Positions 5,760 through 15,469 of a DNA stretch of 50,338 nucleotides are shown here, piece after piece. How positions within the stretch are numbered: position 1 is the stretch's first letter; the number at the start of each line of letters is the position of its first letter. Source of the stretch: a virus; IMG/VR virus record IMGVR_UViG_2209111020_000005, positions 1 through 50,338 of that record. One strand, 5' to 3'. The translations under genes and the position numbers were made by a program. The notes under the pieces were generated by a model that was not told the origin of the DNA, searched no databases, and saw nothing but the letters and a program-made list of their open reading frames with translations.

Positions 5760-7502
5760 CTAAGAAGCCGCCCGCCGATAGCGACATACGAGTACCACGA
5801 AGGACCGGTTCAGAAGCCAGTCAGACAAGCCAGCGCCCAAACCATCGAACCAGCCCGCGCCAACGCGGGCAATAAACTGCCCAGAGGGATTTTGCCAGTG
5901 ATAGTCAGAGTAATAACTAGAATCGTTTCCGCCCAAGACAGTCGGCAACTGAACATAAGGATGATCTGGGTCAAAGCCCATGTCTTTAACAAATCCATTA
6001 GCATGTACATTTTCATAGCCGATGGATTCATAAGGACTGGCAAAAACGTTACTTGCATAGTCATCCGCATTTTTAGCAACCCATGACCTTCCATTGTTGA
6101 TATTTAATCCGTCAACAAACGTCCATGTACTACCAAACGGATTTTCAATTCCGCGATAGACGCATGGGTATTTCCCGTCGTTCGCTACTATTCCGCCGCT
6201 TTCTGCAAGGATATTTTTGCTAAATCCTGTTTTCCATCCGCCGTTGTAAACCACTTTCCCTGCCGATATATCTACCGGATCGCCATCAAAAATAAGGGCT
6301 TTGTTACTTGCGTCATAGTCCTCAATTGCCGTGATCGACCGGTCATAAAAAACCTGAACCCCGTTTACATCGTTTCCGATATTTATCGGCTGGCCTACTC
6401 GATAATTCTGCGCCCGACTACTTTCAATAATCGCCCGATTTGTCTGTGTTTCGCCAACTGTGATTACGTCACCATTATCTCGCCTGCCGCCCGTCCAACC
6501 AGCCAAAACCGACTGTGAGTTAAGCGTCGCAAATTCGGTATGGAAAAGTGTTGCTAAGATGTCATGTGCATGCAGGTCGTACTGCTGATAACCTTTTAAC
6601 CCGTTTATATTATTCGCGCGGGAATAATTTCGAAAATCAATGATATTTTTTTGCACAAGCGGGTACTTATCCGGTTTTGACTCCAGCTTGCCATCGGCGG
6701 ACAGCGAAGCTTTATGTTTCGCAAAATCAAAATAGTCAAGTTCCCTGCCATTTTCAAAATCCCAAAAACACCAGGGCAGATAAAAACCCGCATGCTTTGT
6801 CTCTGATACTTGTTCCTGCAAAAAGCCAGGTCCACTCTGCCGCCTGATATAAAATTTAGGTATCCGCCTAAACACGTTGCCATAACTATCCTTAGCGTCC
6901 TCAATCTCGCCCCAGATCGGTAGGTGGTCAAAATCGTTTTTCACCAGCTGACCATCTATGCCGACAGCCGACTGTAAGCCTACAGCAGAGTCCGTCCGCG
7001 TCATGGTCGGGCTTGCTGTTTTATCCCAGTAAGCTCCATAGATGGCCTCTTTATAGGTTAGTAGGTGGATACTATTAATCTTGTCGATCAGGTCGCTGAC
7101 ATACGCTGCAGACTCTGTATTGATGGTCGTTGCATCGCTTACTACCTTAAACGGAATATTAGGCGTAGACATGCGGGACGTTTTGCCAAACGTATCTGTT
7201 TTTTCAAACACAAAATAGGCTGTTCTGATATTGCCGAGCGTGGCAAAGGACTCCTTTACCAGCGTACACTCTACTTTCCCAGCAGCAGCATCTGTAATCG
7301 TCGCGCCTTGCCTGATATAGTACCAAGCTGGCGTGACGCACTCAAACAGGGGCGTGATCCCGGTCAGATCAACAGGAACGCCGTCCTGCATGATCTGAGC
7401 GCTAAATGTATTAGTATCAAAATCGTTTCTGCGGACCTCAATACGCGGAATATTGGCCCGACCGTTAAGGTCGAGCTTCATGCTGAAAACTTTATTAGCC
7501 AA
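5760..7502 (-). CDS. Receptor-binding tail fibre, DGR target (BppU-like N-terminus, lectin-fold C-terminus)
   Basis: I chose TTG 7502 (580 aa): GGAGG lies 9 nt upstream, while ATG 7481 is 28 nt away and the longer frame to 7583 overlaps the previous gene. The N-terminus (DLNGRANIPRIEVRRNDFDT onward, about 10-110) resembles the BppU/baseplate N-terminal domain that fixes the fibre to the tail tip. The last ~250 residues resemble the formylglycine-enzyme/C-type-lectin fold used by DGR targets, ending in the VR (IARVGAGWFDGLGAGLSDW). The protein would bind the host surface, and the DGR would vary its binding face. One extra base in VR shifts the last ~15 residues to SFVVLVCRYRRAAS; without it the frame reads PSWYSYVAIGGRLLRKAL and stops at 5747-5749, matching the conserved end of the fold. 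Confidence 0.85.
   Translation of the reverse strand: MANKVFSMKLDLNGRANIPRIEVRRNDFDTNTFSAQIMQDGVPVDLTGITPLFECVTPAWYYIRQGATITDAAAGKVECTLVKESFATLGNIRTAYFVFEKTDTFGKTSRMSTPNIPFKVVSDATTINTESAAYVSDLIDKINSIHLLTYKEAIYGAYWDKTASPTMTRTDSAVGLQSAVGIDGQLVKNDFDHLPIWGEIEDAKDSYGNVFRRIPKFYIRRQSGPGFLQEQVSETKHAGFYLPWCFWDFENGRELDYFDFAKHKASLSADGKLESKPDKYPLVQKNIIDFRNYSRANNINGLKGYQQYDLHAHDILATLFHTEFATLNSQSVLAGWTGGRRDNGDVITVGETQTNRAIIESSRAQNYRVGQPINIGNDVNGVQVFYDRSITAIEDYDASNKALIFDGDPVDISAGKVVYNGGWKTGFSKNILAESGGIVANDGKYPCVYRGIENPFGSTWTFVDGLNINNGRSWVAKNADDYASNVFASPYESIGYENVHANGFVKDMGFDPDHPYVQLPTVLGGNDSSYYSDYHWQNPSGQFIARVGAGWFDGLGAGLSDWLLNRSFVVLVCRYRRAAS
5761..5872 (-). repeat. DGR variable repeat (VR)
   Basis: This is the 3' end of the fibre gene and the partner of TR at 5561-5671. 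The 5' 23 bases on the coding strand are identical to TR; divergence is confined to template adenines, for example AAC to TTC, AAT to GAT, AAC to GGC and AAT to CTT. It is 112 bp against 111 in TR because of one inserted base near 5805-5808, where the coding strand reads AACCGGTCC and TR reads AACAATCC. The GC-rich block next to the stop codon is where an IMH (initiation of mutagenic homing) site would be expected. Confidence 0.93.
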
Positions 7503-7521
7503 TATTAAACACCTCCGATAC

Positions 7522-10500
7522 TTATGGCAATGAATCGATATTAACTTTCTTTTGGGCGGTTGCTGTATTTCCAATAAATCCATTTAGCGTGCCTGTACTT
7601 GTATCGATATAGCCCGCCGTGCCACGTGTCACATTGTTATTAAACGTCTGAATAGTCGGATCCGTGCCGGTAATCGAACAAGCGTAACCGCAATTATAAT
7701 CCGAAATAATATTATCGCTAAAAGTAATGCTTTTACATGTTGATTCGATAGCGCATGCCGCGTCTAGAGCAGGCGTCGGAGATTGAATGTTTGTAATGAT
7801 ATTTCTGGCCACAATCGTCTTTTCTACAAATCTCAACCACAGCGCGCCGAGCGATGATCCGTCTATAATATTTTCGGATATGATATTGTGACTCGTTAAA
7901 CCCGTATGTCTAATATCGGAAGGCGATTCCCACATAAAAATCGCTGTGGATTTTGACCATAAAAACTTATTATGTGTAATCGTGCCGTGCGACGAATAAC
8001 GAATGTCAAGAGAGTTTCTGTCCCACCGGAAAGCGTTCCCGCTGATATCATAACTTTCGCAGTATCTGATAATAAGAGAGATAGCCTGTGCATCTGATTC
8101 GCCACCGAACTGATTACCGCACACTCTAAAATTATAATTTTTATAGGCTACGTCGTTATAGGATATCCCTTGGATAGATACGGTGCCGTTGAAATACCCA
8201 AAACCATCAAAATAGTTGTCTAAAATACTGAAATTGTTTTGAAGATTAGGATCCCCGGGACCATAACCCGTACCATCAAATGTTGCAGCATAGGGATTGG
8301 AAAAAATATTAATGGCATAATTTTTTACACCAGAAAGAAACTTGTTATTTTTAATCACAAAATTAGAGCACCCGCGCAAATGGATAAAACCGCCCTGATA
8401 GTCATTATCACCCGGAGCATCGACGCCGTGAACATGTAGATTATTTTCAATATAAATATTGTAAAAAGGGCGATCACGTGTCTCCGCATGATTACCGATA
8501 ATATTGGGCGCCGGGTATTTTATGGATCCGTCGCTGTTATAGACTGGGTAGAATTCGCAGTTTTTGACCGTCACGTCATGGGTCGGTATGTTGTCCAGAC
8601 TGGCCGGATCGTTTGCCTGCGGATTGCCGGGCGATGGAGAATCGAGCTGAATGACCTCAGTAAAATAGCGGCCAGTTTGCGGTTTAAACCCATAAAATGA
8701 GCAATGGTCAACTACTACATGATCGCAGCCCATCAGGTCAAAGACATGTGCGTTAAACATGCATTGCTCAAAAATAACATTCCGACACGTGAGATGACTG
8801 ACGTGCGTAAAGGCCATTTTAACATCGACATTGTTGTCCAGGTTGCCCTTAAACCGGCCGCCCTCGATTAATACATCATAACCGCGATTTCCGTAACCAG
8901 TCTCCCCCTGACCGTTCATGTCGATGATATAACTAGCTGGCGCAAGAATAGTTGTTCCCGATGACAGTTTCAAGTGCATCCGGGAGCGTCCGATTAGCGT
9001 AGTAATCTTGTAAGTTCCATCCGGAATAAACGTTTCAAGGCCCTTTGCCGCGTTGTCATCAATGGCGGCCTGAATAGCCACCGTATCGTCCGTTACTCCA
9101 TCACCCTTTGCGCCATAATCGCGCGGCGTTGCTGCCACGTCTTGCGCGAAAAACGGAAGATAGGCATAAGTGCCCCGGCGTTTCCCATCAACCGGAACGC
9201 GCAGCGTCTCAAACATCGGCTTATAGGTCCCACTTCCGTTCGGTTCGTCAAAGGACAGAAAGTCCGCGCTGTTCAGATTAAGCGAGAGGCCCTTCTGCCG
9301 GTTGATGCCCGAATACAGCGGGGAAAGATTTCCCATGTCGACATTGTCTTTATAAAATTGTAGGTTTCCCTCACGTAAAATGGTTTTGTCCGTTCCATCC
9401 GCCGATCCCGTTATTTCAATTCTATCTGAATATACTTTAATATCTGTTCCGATAATACTGGCGTCATGAAATGTAATAGTGCCATCTTGAGCAATGCTCA
9501 TTTTCTCAACGCCGTTCTTTATCGCACGAACGCCGTTTCCGTCGATCCATACATCAAAGTCGCTTTTTTTCATGTGGAAACCGTTTCCATCAAGCCAGAT
9601 GTCCATACCGTTGCTACTGATGTGGATGGACGCACCCTCGATATCGCCGCCGCTGATCGACGCGCCAAAAGTATTGACGGCACCACTTTTATCCACCTGA
9701 AAAACTTTAGCGCCACTTTTAGTCATAACAAGACCGTCACTGTTCAAACGGGCATCAAAGCCTGTCAATTCGTTAAAGACATGAAAGTCCACGCCCTCGA
9801 CAAGGATGCCACGCAAGACGCCGGCAGTAATAAAGTCAGCAACAATCTCACCGTCGGATGTCATGGCAAGACCATAGGGTCCGTTGACACCCGTTGACGA
9901 ATAGCCAAGCCCGCTGAGGTTCCACCGCCATACTTTATGCGCTGTATCTACATCTTCTGTATCCATGATTAAAAATTCCTGTGGCTTGTCCTTTGGCCTG
10001 AAAACAACATGTCCGCCTAAATTTCCAGTAATCAAGTCTGTAGCATGGTCAATAGCTTCTTGTAAAAACGTTTTCTGATCGTCTACTTTTTGGCCAATTT
10101 CTTTATTGTTGTCAGCAATGCTTTTTGTAATGTCATATCGGGCATCACCGATATCAACAACCGGACTTTCGGCAGGATTAAACGGGTTATCCGTTTGAGC
10201 ACTGATACGGACAGATAGATCCAGATCCATGCCGTCCTTGTCATAGATGCACCAGATAAAATCTCCAACCTCATATTGATGCACCGGCAATCCGTTTTTA
10301 TAGAGCTCTTCCAATTCAACACGTGCGCTATAAGAGCCTTCGTTAAGCTGAGATTCTGCGTACGCCGTCAGAGAGTCTTCAACCGTGAAGCGTTCATCCT
10401 GCACAGAGGTTTTATAGATTCTCTCAAATTTGTCCCAGTTCGGCGATCTGACGGTTACTGAAACGATCGGGTTTCCATCATCATCATTTTTTCCTTTTGC

Positions 10501-11097
10501 TGTGCATTCTGTGCAAAGATTATCTGTATTGTATTCATCAGAGAATGTCTTGATATTATGGCCATGGCGAAACTGAGCATCACGCTGAATGCCAATTTGC
10601 TTCTGAATTCGGATAGTTAATCCTGTAACTTTATACTCAACTCCGAACCGGTCAATCAGATCTTTAAACATGTCCAGAGACTTTTTATCGCCAAAATTGT
10701 CAAACTGTTCAGATCCAAAAGTGCCATCAATCAAGGCAGTCAATCCCGTATCGGCGAGAACAATGTCCATCCAGTCTTTCAACGGCTTCTGTGCGGTATA
10801 TATTTCATCCACGTGATGTGCATAGAGACGGTCGAACATTTCATGCCGGGCAGTGACCTCTTTTGTGATGCCACCCTGTGGATCACGATCAACGTCATCA
10901 ATGATAAAAATGTCTTCGTCTAGCTCGATCTTGTTTTTGTTGACCAACTTGTCAAACTGATCGGAATTTCGTTCTGTCCGGTTGATCGTAAAGGAGATCA
11001 TATAATCTCCATTAACTTGCCGCGTCCGTTTGAAATCATAAAAATCTGTTAGAGGATCCGTCCCTCCGGACAGGGTATGCAAGATTAAAACGCTCAT
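7522..11097 (-). CDS. Tail-associated protein (Tal) with endopeptidase-like N-terminus and pectate-lyase-like beta-helix
   Basis: The 1191-residue protein starts with the prophage tail endopeptidase/minor structural protein region (about 1-360), including the early '[15 protein letters not shown]' hallmark. A repeat-like middle follows (about 400-640), with [20 protein letters not shown]. From about 655 onward it has a pectate lyase superfamily beta-helix: [20 protein letters not shown] is the standard opening, followed by many Asn-rich turns. Tal proteins sit at the tail tip and guide DNA through the wall; the beta-helix probably binds or cleaves surface polysaccharide. It lies between Dit and the DGR-target fibre in normal siphophage order. 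Confidence 0.85.
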   Translation of the reverse strand: MSVLILHTLSGGTDPLTDFYDFKRTRQVNGDYMISFTINRTERNSDQFDKLVNKNKIELDEDIFIIDDVDRDPQGGITKEVTARHEMFDRLYAHHVDEIYTAQKPLKDWMDIVLADTGLTALIDGTFGSEQFDNFGDKKSLDMFKDLIDRFGVEYKVTGLTIRIQKQIGIQRDAQFRHGHNIKTFSDEYNTDNLCTECTAKGKNDDDGNPIVSVTVRSPNWDKFERIYKTSVQDERFTVEDSLTAYAESQLNEGSYSARVELEELYKNGLPVHQYEVGDFIWCIYDKDGMDLDLSVRISAQTDNPFNPAESPVVDIGDARYDITKSIADNNKEIGQKVDDQKTFLQEAIDHATDLITGNLGGHVVFRPKDKPQEFLIMDTEDVDTAHKVWRWNLSGLGYSSTGVNGPYGLAMTSDGEIVADFITAGVLRGILVEGVDFHVFNELTGFDARLNSDGLVMTKSGAKVFQVDKSGAVNTFGASISGGDIEGASIHISSNGMDIWLDGNGFHMKKSDFDVWIDGNGVRAIKNGVEKMSIAQDGTITFHDASIIGTDIKVYSDRIEITGSADGTDKTILREGNLQFYKDNVDMGNLSPLYSGINRQKGLSLNLNSADFLSFDEPNGSGTYKPMFETLRVPVDGKRRGTYAYLPFFAQDVAATPRDYGAKGDGVTDDTVAIQAAIDDNAAKGLETFIPDGTYKITTLIGRSRMHLKLSSGTTILAPASYIIDMNGQGETGYGNRGYDVLIEGGRFKGNLDNNVDVKMAFTHVSHLTCRNVIFEQCMFNAHVFDLMGCDHVVVDHCSFYGFKPQTGRYFTEVIQLDSPSPGNPQANDPASLDNIPTHDVTVKNCEFYPVYNSDGSIKYPAPNIIGNHAETRDRPFYNIYIENNLHVHGVDAPGDNDYQGGFIHLRGCSNFVIKNNKFLSGVKNYAINIFSNPYAATFDGTGYGPGDPNLQNNFSILDNYFDGFGYFNGTVSIQGISYNDVAYKNYNFRVCGNQFGGESDAQAISLIIRYCESYDISGNAFRWDRNSLDIRYSSHGTITHNKFLWSKSTAIFMWESPSDIRHTGLTSHNIISENIIDGSSLGALWLRFVEKTIVARNIITNIQSPTPALDAACAIESTCKSITFSDNIISDYNCGYACSITGTDPTIQTFNNNVTRGTAGYIDTSTGTLNGFIGNTATAQKKVNIDSLP

Positions 11098-11116
11098 CTA
11101 TTTCTCACCACTTTTC

Positions 11117-11941
11117 TCATTGAAAATAGTAAATTGGGAAATCAAAATCAATCGTAAAACTACCACTTGTTCCCGACAGTGAAATATCATTTTGGCCAGG
11201 TGCCAGCGTAATTAGGGCATGATTTGTGTCACCGAATACTGATTGCTCATTTTTTTTGCTCATCACGCCATCGAGCGACAGCATGTCCCCTGCCGCTGTG
11301 GTGCCAAGATAAGACCACATCTCGCCTGTTGCCGAATTGCTGATTGTCAGATGGTCAGACGCCCCATGATAATGAATCATGAGATCACTATTAACCCGTG
11401 GATCAATGGCAACGTGGCCCGGATTGTATACCGTGAATGCTTGTGTAGTAAACGATCGTTTCCAATCGTCCGGAATCGCCCCGATATATTTGCCATATGG
11501 ATAAAAAGAAACCATTGGGATTGTGATTCTCCCAATGGCCGGGCCGAGTCGTTCAAACGTCATTTTATCGGACAACTTCACATGTTCCCACATAATCAGT
11601 GGTCTATCCTCGTCAATAATCTGAAAAGGCTGCTTGCTGTCGAACTTTAGAATCAATTCCGAGAGCTTATCCACATAATCTCGCTTGTCCTCTGCTTTTA
11701 AAAGAAAACGGGCTGACATATTTCTCGGCCCATAAGTCGTTGATCCTTTGTCTCTCACGCCATCCATGCCCGGAATAGTTTCACTTGTTGACGTGATAGG
11801 CGTCGGTGGGTCGATATCGAAAGACAGACAGATTAAGTCTTTGTGCTCATCCAACCTTACCGGCTGTTTGCCCTCTCGTCCGATTAAAATAGTCGTGTCA
11901 TTAACACCTGTGAGGTCTTTAAAATCACTGAAAGATAGCAT
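11117..11941 (-). CDS. Distal tail protein (Dit)
   Basis: The start ATG 11941 (274 aa) follows GGAGGTCAATC and lies inside the 3' end of the tape-measure gene (17-bp overlap); a longer frame to 12016 lacks a ribosome binding site. The sequence matches Siphovirus-type Dit proteins: an N-terminal half with GREGKQPVRLDEHKD and the conserved 'GMDGVRD...TYGPRNMSARF' block, and a C-terminal galectin-like half ending FDFPIYYFQ. Dit forms the hexameric hub joining the tail tube to the Tal/fibre baseplate. Confidence 0.85.
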   Translation of the reverse strand: MLSFSDFKDLTGVNDTTILIGREGKQPVRLDEHKDLICLSFDIDPPTPITSTSETIPGMDGVRDKGSTTYGPRNMSARFLLKAEDKRDYVDKLSELILKFDSKQPFQIIDEDRPLIMWEHVKLSDKMTFERLGPAIGRITIPMVSFYPYGKYIGAIPDDWKRSFTTQAFTVYNPGHVAIDPRVNSDLMIHYHGASDHLTISNSATGEMWSYLGTTAAGDMLSLDGVMSKKNEQSVFGDTNHALITLAPGQNDISLSGTSGSFTIDFDFPIYYFQ

Positions 11942-14615
11942 GATTGACCTCCTGCTTGCCCTGAAGATTGTTGATATCATCGATGATCGCATTTGCAATC
12001 TTCTTCGATCCAACAATCAGATTGATTTCAGCCGGTTTCTTGCTCAATTCCATTTTGTCCATGTTCGCTGTAACTTCTTGCTGCAAACTGCCGAATCCAT
12101 TAGTTGACGCATCGCTTGCATAACTAAATGTCGTCTGTTGCGGTGCTATTTGTGCAGCTTGGGCCATGCCCTGCGATGCATAAGCAACTTTCTGCTGCAT
12201 ACCTGAAATCCCATTGACCAGGCCTTGCCCAGTCATCTGACCGACCCAAGCCATCACACGAGACGGAGAATGGATTCCGAGCATGCCCATAATCTTCGAC
12301 TTAATGCCGCCGGCAACACTCTTTACAGCATTCCATACGGCTCCTGCCATACTTCCGATCCCATTGACCAGGCCTTGAATCACGTTTTTTCCGATGCTGA
12401 ACAAGTTAATCGACTGCAAAGGATTCTTAATAAAACTGACGACCGCTTGAAAGGCAGCACTTGTTGAAGATTTAATTCCATTCCAGGCGCTGCTTATACC
12501 ATTTCTCATCCCATTAACAAGACCAATGACAGTACTTTTAATCCCGTTCCATATTCCTGATGTGATGCCTCTAATAGCGCCCCATACAGAGCTTGTAACT
12601 GACCTGATTCCGTTCCAAACAGCGGATATTCCGCTTCTTAATCCGTTTACGATGCCAATAATAGTTCCTTTTATTCCGTTCCAGACAGATGAAGCGGTTG
12701 ACCGAATCCCGTTCCACAGCCCGTATAAAAATGATCGGATACCATTCCATACGGAAGAAGTCACCGACCGGATAGCGTTCCACCCGGTCGAAATGGCCGA
12801 TTTTAACCCGTTCCATGCGGCAGATGCCAGAGACCTGATACCGTTCCATAATCCTGACAGAAAGCCTCTAATGGCATTCCACACAACCATTGTCACGGAT
12901 TTTATGGTGTTCCATACACCGGACATCATAGAGACAAATCCATTCCAGAGCGCCGCTCCGACGCTTACGATTGAGCTCCATAGCCCCTTTAAGAACGCCC
13001 AGATTGAGCTCCAATTATTAATAATAATGGCGACCAGGATAGCTGCGGCTGCGGCAATCAGTACCGGCCATGAAACCAGAAAAGCCAGGAATCCGCCCAA
13101 TGCTCCAGCAATCGCTCCGACAACCGGTATCAACGCACCGATGACAGTTGTCACGGCCATAATGGTCGGCGCCAGAGCGATGAACACGCCAATAACTGAT
13201 ACAACAATAGCAATGATGCTGGCAATAATCGGGTTGGCCTGAAGAAACGAGGCGATCATCTGCGTAAATGGCACCAGAAACTGAACCACAGCGGCGCCAA
13301 CTGGGGCAAATCCTACCGCCAAAGCACCAATGACTTGCACAAGATTACCGATCACGGCAATGACTGCCGGCGCGTTTGCTTGCGCGTAAGCGATAAACTG
13401 CTGGAACTGCTGATTCGATGCCAGCGTCTGGCCCCACACCTTAAACTGGTTGGTGAGTGACACTAAACTGGTCAGCATACTGCTGGCCGTCGGAGCAAAT
13501 CCGGAAAACATGCCAACCAGTCCCAGACCGATATTGCCGATAATCTGCAATAACTTCGGTCCATTGACTGTTACATAGCTGATAAAATTCCGGAAACCGG
13601 TTGACTGAGCAACCGTCTGCGACCATGTGCGGAAGCCATTCGTCATTGACAATAAACCGCCAAGCATTTTTTGACCTAAAGGGACAAACGCTGTAAACAG
13701 GTTCATGAGCCCTTCCATCACATTAATGGCAATCAGTCCGGCCGTTTCCAGAGACAGTCCCATCGTCTGACCGAGCACTTTAAAAAAGTTGACGACGCTG
13801 CTTTGTTTTAGTACGGCGTTCATGTATTGCGTCAGATTATTCATTGCCTGTGACGCTCCGGAAAAGGCCGGCTTAAGATAGCCTAAAACAATCGTCAGAC
13901 CTTGCAGCGCTTGCGTGAAGGTATTGACTGTCTGCGCTTCGAGCGGTTTTGTAATGCCTGTCCATGCCGCTTTTAAATTCTGTATAGCTGTATAGGCTTC
14001 ACGCTGCGGTCCTGCCATTGAAGCGAGTATTGCCTTTTCCTGTTGCAGATATTTATTTCTCTGCTTGATGTCGGTCGCCTGTGCAGCCTTGTTCTGCAGG
14101 TCTGTGATCTTCTTATTGGCATCGAACACACCTTTTAAATTGGTGATTGCGACCGCCGCAAAAGCTCCGACACCTGCACCAGCCAACGCAAAGGCAGTAC
14201 CTAGACCGGCAGCACCGCCGGCGGCAACCGCCAAAATAGGACCGAGTGAACCAATTCCGGCTATAAGAGATGCCACAGCAGGGATACCGGCCGAACTGAT
14301 GGTTGTTACGAGTCCGCTTATCGAGCTTTGACCAATCGTACCAAATGTCCGCATACGCGTGGCGAGCATGTCTAAATCCATGCCAAATGCATCCCACTTT
14401 TTATCAATTTTGGCATGGATTTCGACTGTCTTGTCCCGTATGGACGCCAGTCTCGCCTTAACTTCAGCAATCTTGGTGCTGATCGGACGGGTATTACCAT
14501 CTATCGGAATTTCAGAGCCCGTTGCCGTGCTGTGCATGATCTTGCTCACTTCAGCCATCTTCGCCTTAAACTCGCTGATCTTTGCGCCAACCCATGCAGA
14601 CAGATTCTTGTTCAT
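11925..14615 (-). CDS. Tail tape measure protein
   Basis: This 896-residue protein sets tail length and is ejected with the DNA. The N-terminal ~100 residues are helical and charged. From about 100 to 560 there are long hydrophobic, Ala/Gly-rich stretches that look membrane-active. Residues about 545-720 hold Trp repeats of the type WNGIRS with an 11-residue period, followed by the NPLQSINLFSIGKNVIQGLV segment and IHSPSRVM, common in tape measures. Roughly 1.5 angstrom per residue predicts a tail of about 130 nm (family rule, not measured). It lies directly after the chaperone pair and overlaps dit. Confidence 0.9.
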   Translation of the reverse strand: MNKNLSAWVGAKISEFKAKMAEVSKIMHSTATGSEIPIDGNTRPISTKIAEVKARLASIRDKTVEIHAKIDKKWDAFGMDLDMLATRMRTFGTIGQSSISGLVTTISSAGIPAVASLIAGIGSLGPILAVAAGGAAGLGTAFALAGAGVGAFAAVAITNLKGVFDANKKITDLQNKAAQATDIKQRNKYLQQEKAILASMAGPQREAYTAIQNLKAAWTGITKPLEAQTVNTFTQALQGLTIVLGYLKPAFSGASQAMNNLTQYMNAVLKQSSVVNFFKVLGQTMGLSLETAGLIAINVMEGLMNLFTAFVPLGQKMLGGLLSMTNGFRTWSQTVAQSTGFRNFISYVTVNGPKLLQIIGNIGLGLVGMFSGFAPTASSMLTSLVSLTNQFKVWGQTLASNQQFQQFIAYAQANAPAVIAVIGNLVQVIGALAVGFAPVGAAVVQFLVPFTQMIASFLQANPIIASIIAIVVSVIGVFIALAPTIMAVTTVIGALIPVVGAIAGALGGFLAFLVSWPVLIAAAAAILVAIIINNWSSIWAFLKGLWSSIVSVGAALWNGFVSMMSGVWNTIKSVTMVVWNAIRGFLSGLWNGIRSLASAAWNGLKSAISTGWNAIRSVTSSVWNGIRSFLYGLWNGIRSTASSVWNGIKGTIIGIVNGLRSGISAVWNGIRSVTSSVWGAIRGITSGIWNGIKSTVIGLVNGMRNGISSAWNGIKSSTSAAFQAVVSFIKNPLQSINLFSIGKNVIQGLVNGIGSMAGAVWNAVKSVAGGIKSKIMGMLGIHSPSRVMAWVGQMTGQGLVNGISGMQQKVAYASQGMAQAAQIAPQQTTFSYASDASTNGFGSLQQEVTANMDKMELSKKPAEINLIVGSKKIANAIIDDINNLQGKQEVNHAIFQ
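12440..12990 (-). repeat. Coding tandem repeats of the tape measure protein
   Basis: The region encodes about 14 imperfect 11-residue units centred on Trp-Asn-Gly-Ile-Arg/Lys-Ser, seen on the plus strand as a repeated CCATTCC-like word every 33 bp. An 11-residue Trp/Phe period is known for siphophage tape measures. Such repeats can change in number by recombination and so alter tail length. Confidence 0.7.
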
Positions 14616-14618
14616 GGC

Positions 14619-14969
14619 TTAACCTCCTTTCTGGAAAGTTCCGACAGCCTTACTCAATCCAGCTTTTAACCGCCGGTATTTATCTTTAGGCATGCCCGGA
14701 GACCGTGATTCTTTCCAGTTTCCTGATTCTTTATCTATTCTTCGATGCGCTTTTTCCGCGTCAAACATTCGTTTCAAACGGGCGTGCTTCGCATTTTGAG
14801 CATAGCGTGCGAACATTGCAGAGTTAGCCGCAAGCTCGTACTGGTCGATCTGTGCGTGCTGCGCTCCACGGCAAAAATCACGGAACTCATTCGGAGTCCA
14901 GGACAAGATCAGATCAGGATCATAGACATGTAACAGCCGAGCAGAATCAGAAAAAATCTGATCGTAATC
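14619..14969 (-). CDS. Tail assembly chaperone, downstream frameshift part (T-like)
   Basis: The frame is open from well upstream of 14972 to 14619, in the -1 frame relative to the upstream chaperone gene. It encodes DYDQIFSDSARLLHVYDPDL followed by a basic helical tail (MSWTPNEFRDFCRG, KAHRRIDKE). The only start codon in its own frame, TTG at 14906, has no ribosome binding site. It is therefore probably made as a -1 frameshift extension of the 148-residue protein, as in the G/GT chaperones of lambda-like and Gram-positive siphophages. I did not find a textbook slippery heptamer, so the slip point is unknown. Confidence 0.6.
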   Translation of the reverse strand, partial: DYDQIFSDSARLLHVYDPDLILSWTPNEFRDFCRGAQHAQIDQYELAANSAMFARYAQNAKHARLKRMFDAEKAHRRIDKESGNWKESRSPGMPKDKYRRLKAGLSKAVGTFQKGG

Positions 14970-14971
14970 AA

Positions 14972-15418
14972 TCAGGCGAGCAGTTCTTTCCTCTGCGCTG
15001 CCATGATTTCCTTGGCCAGATTGGCTTGTTTCTGGTCGCCTTCCCCTGCCAATTTGTCGATCATGTTCACGTTTTTCCAGAATTCTTTCAGCTGTAGTTT
15101 GAAAAAACCCGATTCGTCTAGTGCCTTGAATGCCTCTTTGAACAGGCGTTCTGCCCCTTCTTCTTCAATGACCGCTTCAAGACCATTATTAATGTCTTCA
15201 CAAATCGGCTGCTGGCCTTTTTTAAGATAAGCAAGCGCGCAATCCCAAAAAGCAGATAGACCACGGAGACGATAATTCAGCAAATCTTCATAAATCACTT
15301 CAAGGCCTGTGTTACCCTTCTTTTCATCCTTCGGAGCATACTTTTCATTTGCTCTACGATCGAACGCAAAGGCTATTTTGGCTTCATACTGCTTCTTGCT
15401 AATATTTAAAGTTGACAT
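14972..15418 (-). CDS. Tail assembly chaperone (G-like)
   Basis: This 148-residue acidic, mostly helical protein begins MSTLNISKKQYEAKIAF and contains GLEVIYEDLLNYRLRGL. It matches the tail assembly chaperone family of Gram-positive siphophages (phage_TAC type). It lies between the major tail protein and the tape measure, the invariant place for the chaperone that coats the tape measure before tube assembly. It ends in TGA at 14972, with the second chaperone frame overlapping. Confidence 0.75.
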   Translation of the reverse strand: MSTLNISKKQYEAKIAFAFDRRANEKYAPKDEKKGNTGLEVIYEDLLNYRLRGLSAFWDCALAYLKKGQQPICEDINNGLEAVIEEEGAERLFKEAFKALDESGFFKLQLKEFWKNVNMIDKLAGEGDQKQANLAKEIMAAQRKELLA

Positions 15419-15469
15419 GATTTAAACCCCCTAAAATATTAAAAAAATAGAGAGTGTTTCCACTCTCCA

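Noticed and set aside
7503-7583. Longer start for the tail-fibre gene
   Set aside because: It would overlap the end of the Tal gene and lacks a ribosome binding site, while TTG 7502 has GGAGG at good spacing.
12440-12990. Regular 33-bp repeats resembling a CRISPR array
   Set aside because: They are in-frame coding repeats of the tape measure protein, with no unique spacers between identical repeats and no cas genes.
12526-13242. Long plus-strand frame opposite the tape measure repeats
   Set aside because: It is a shadow of the repeats in the opposite strand, with low-complexity PF/IPF-rich product and no ribosome binding site.
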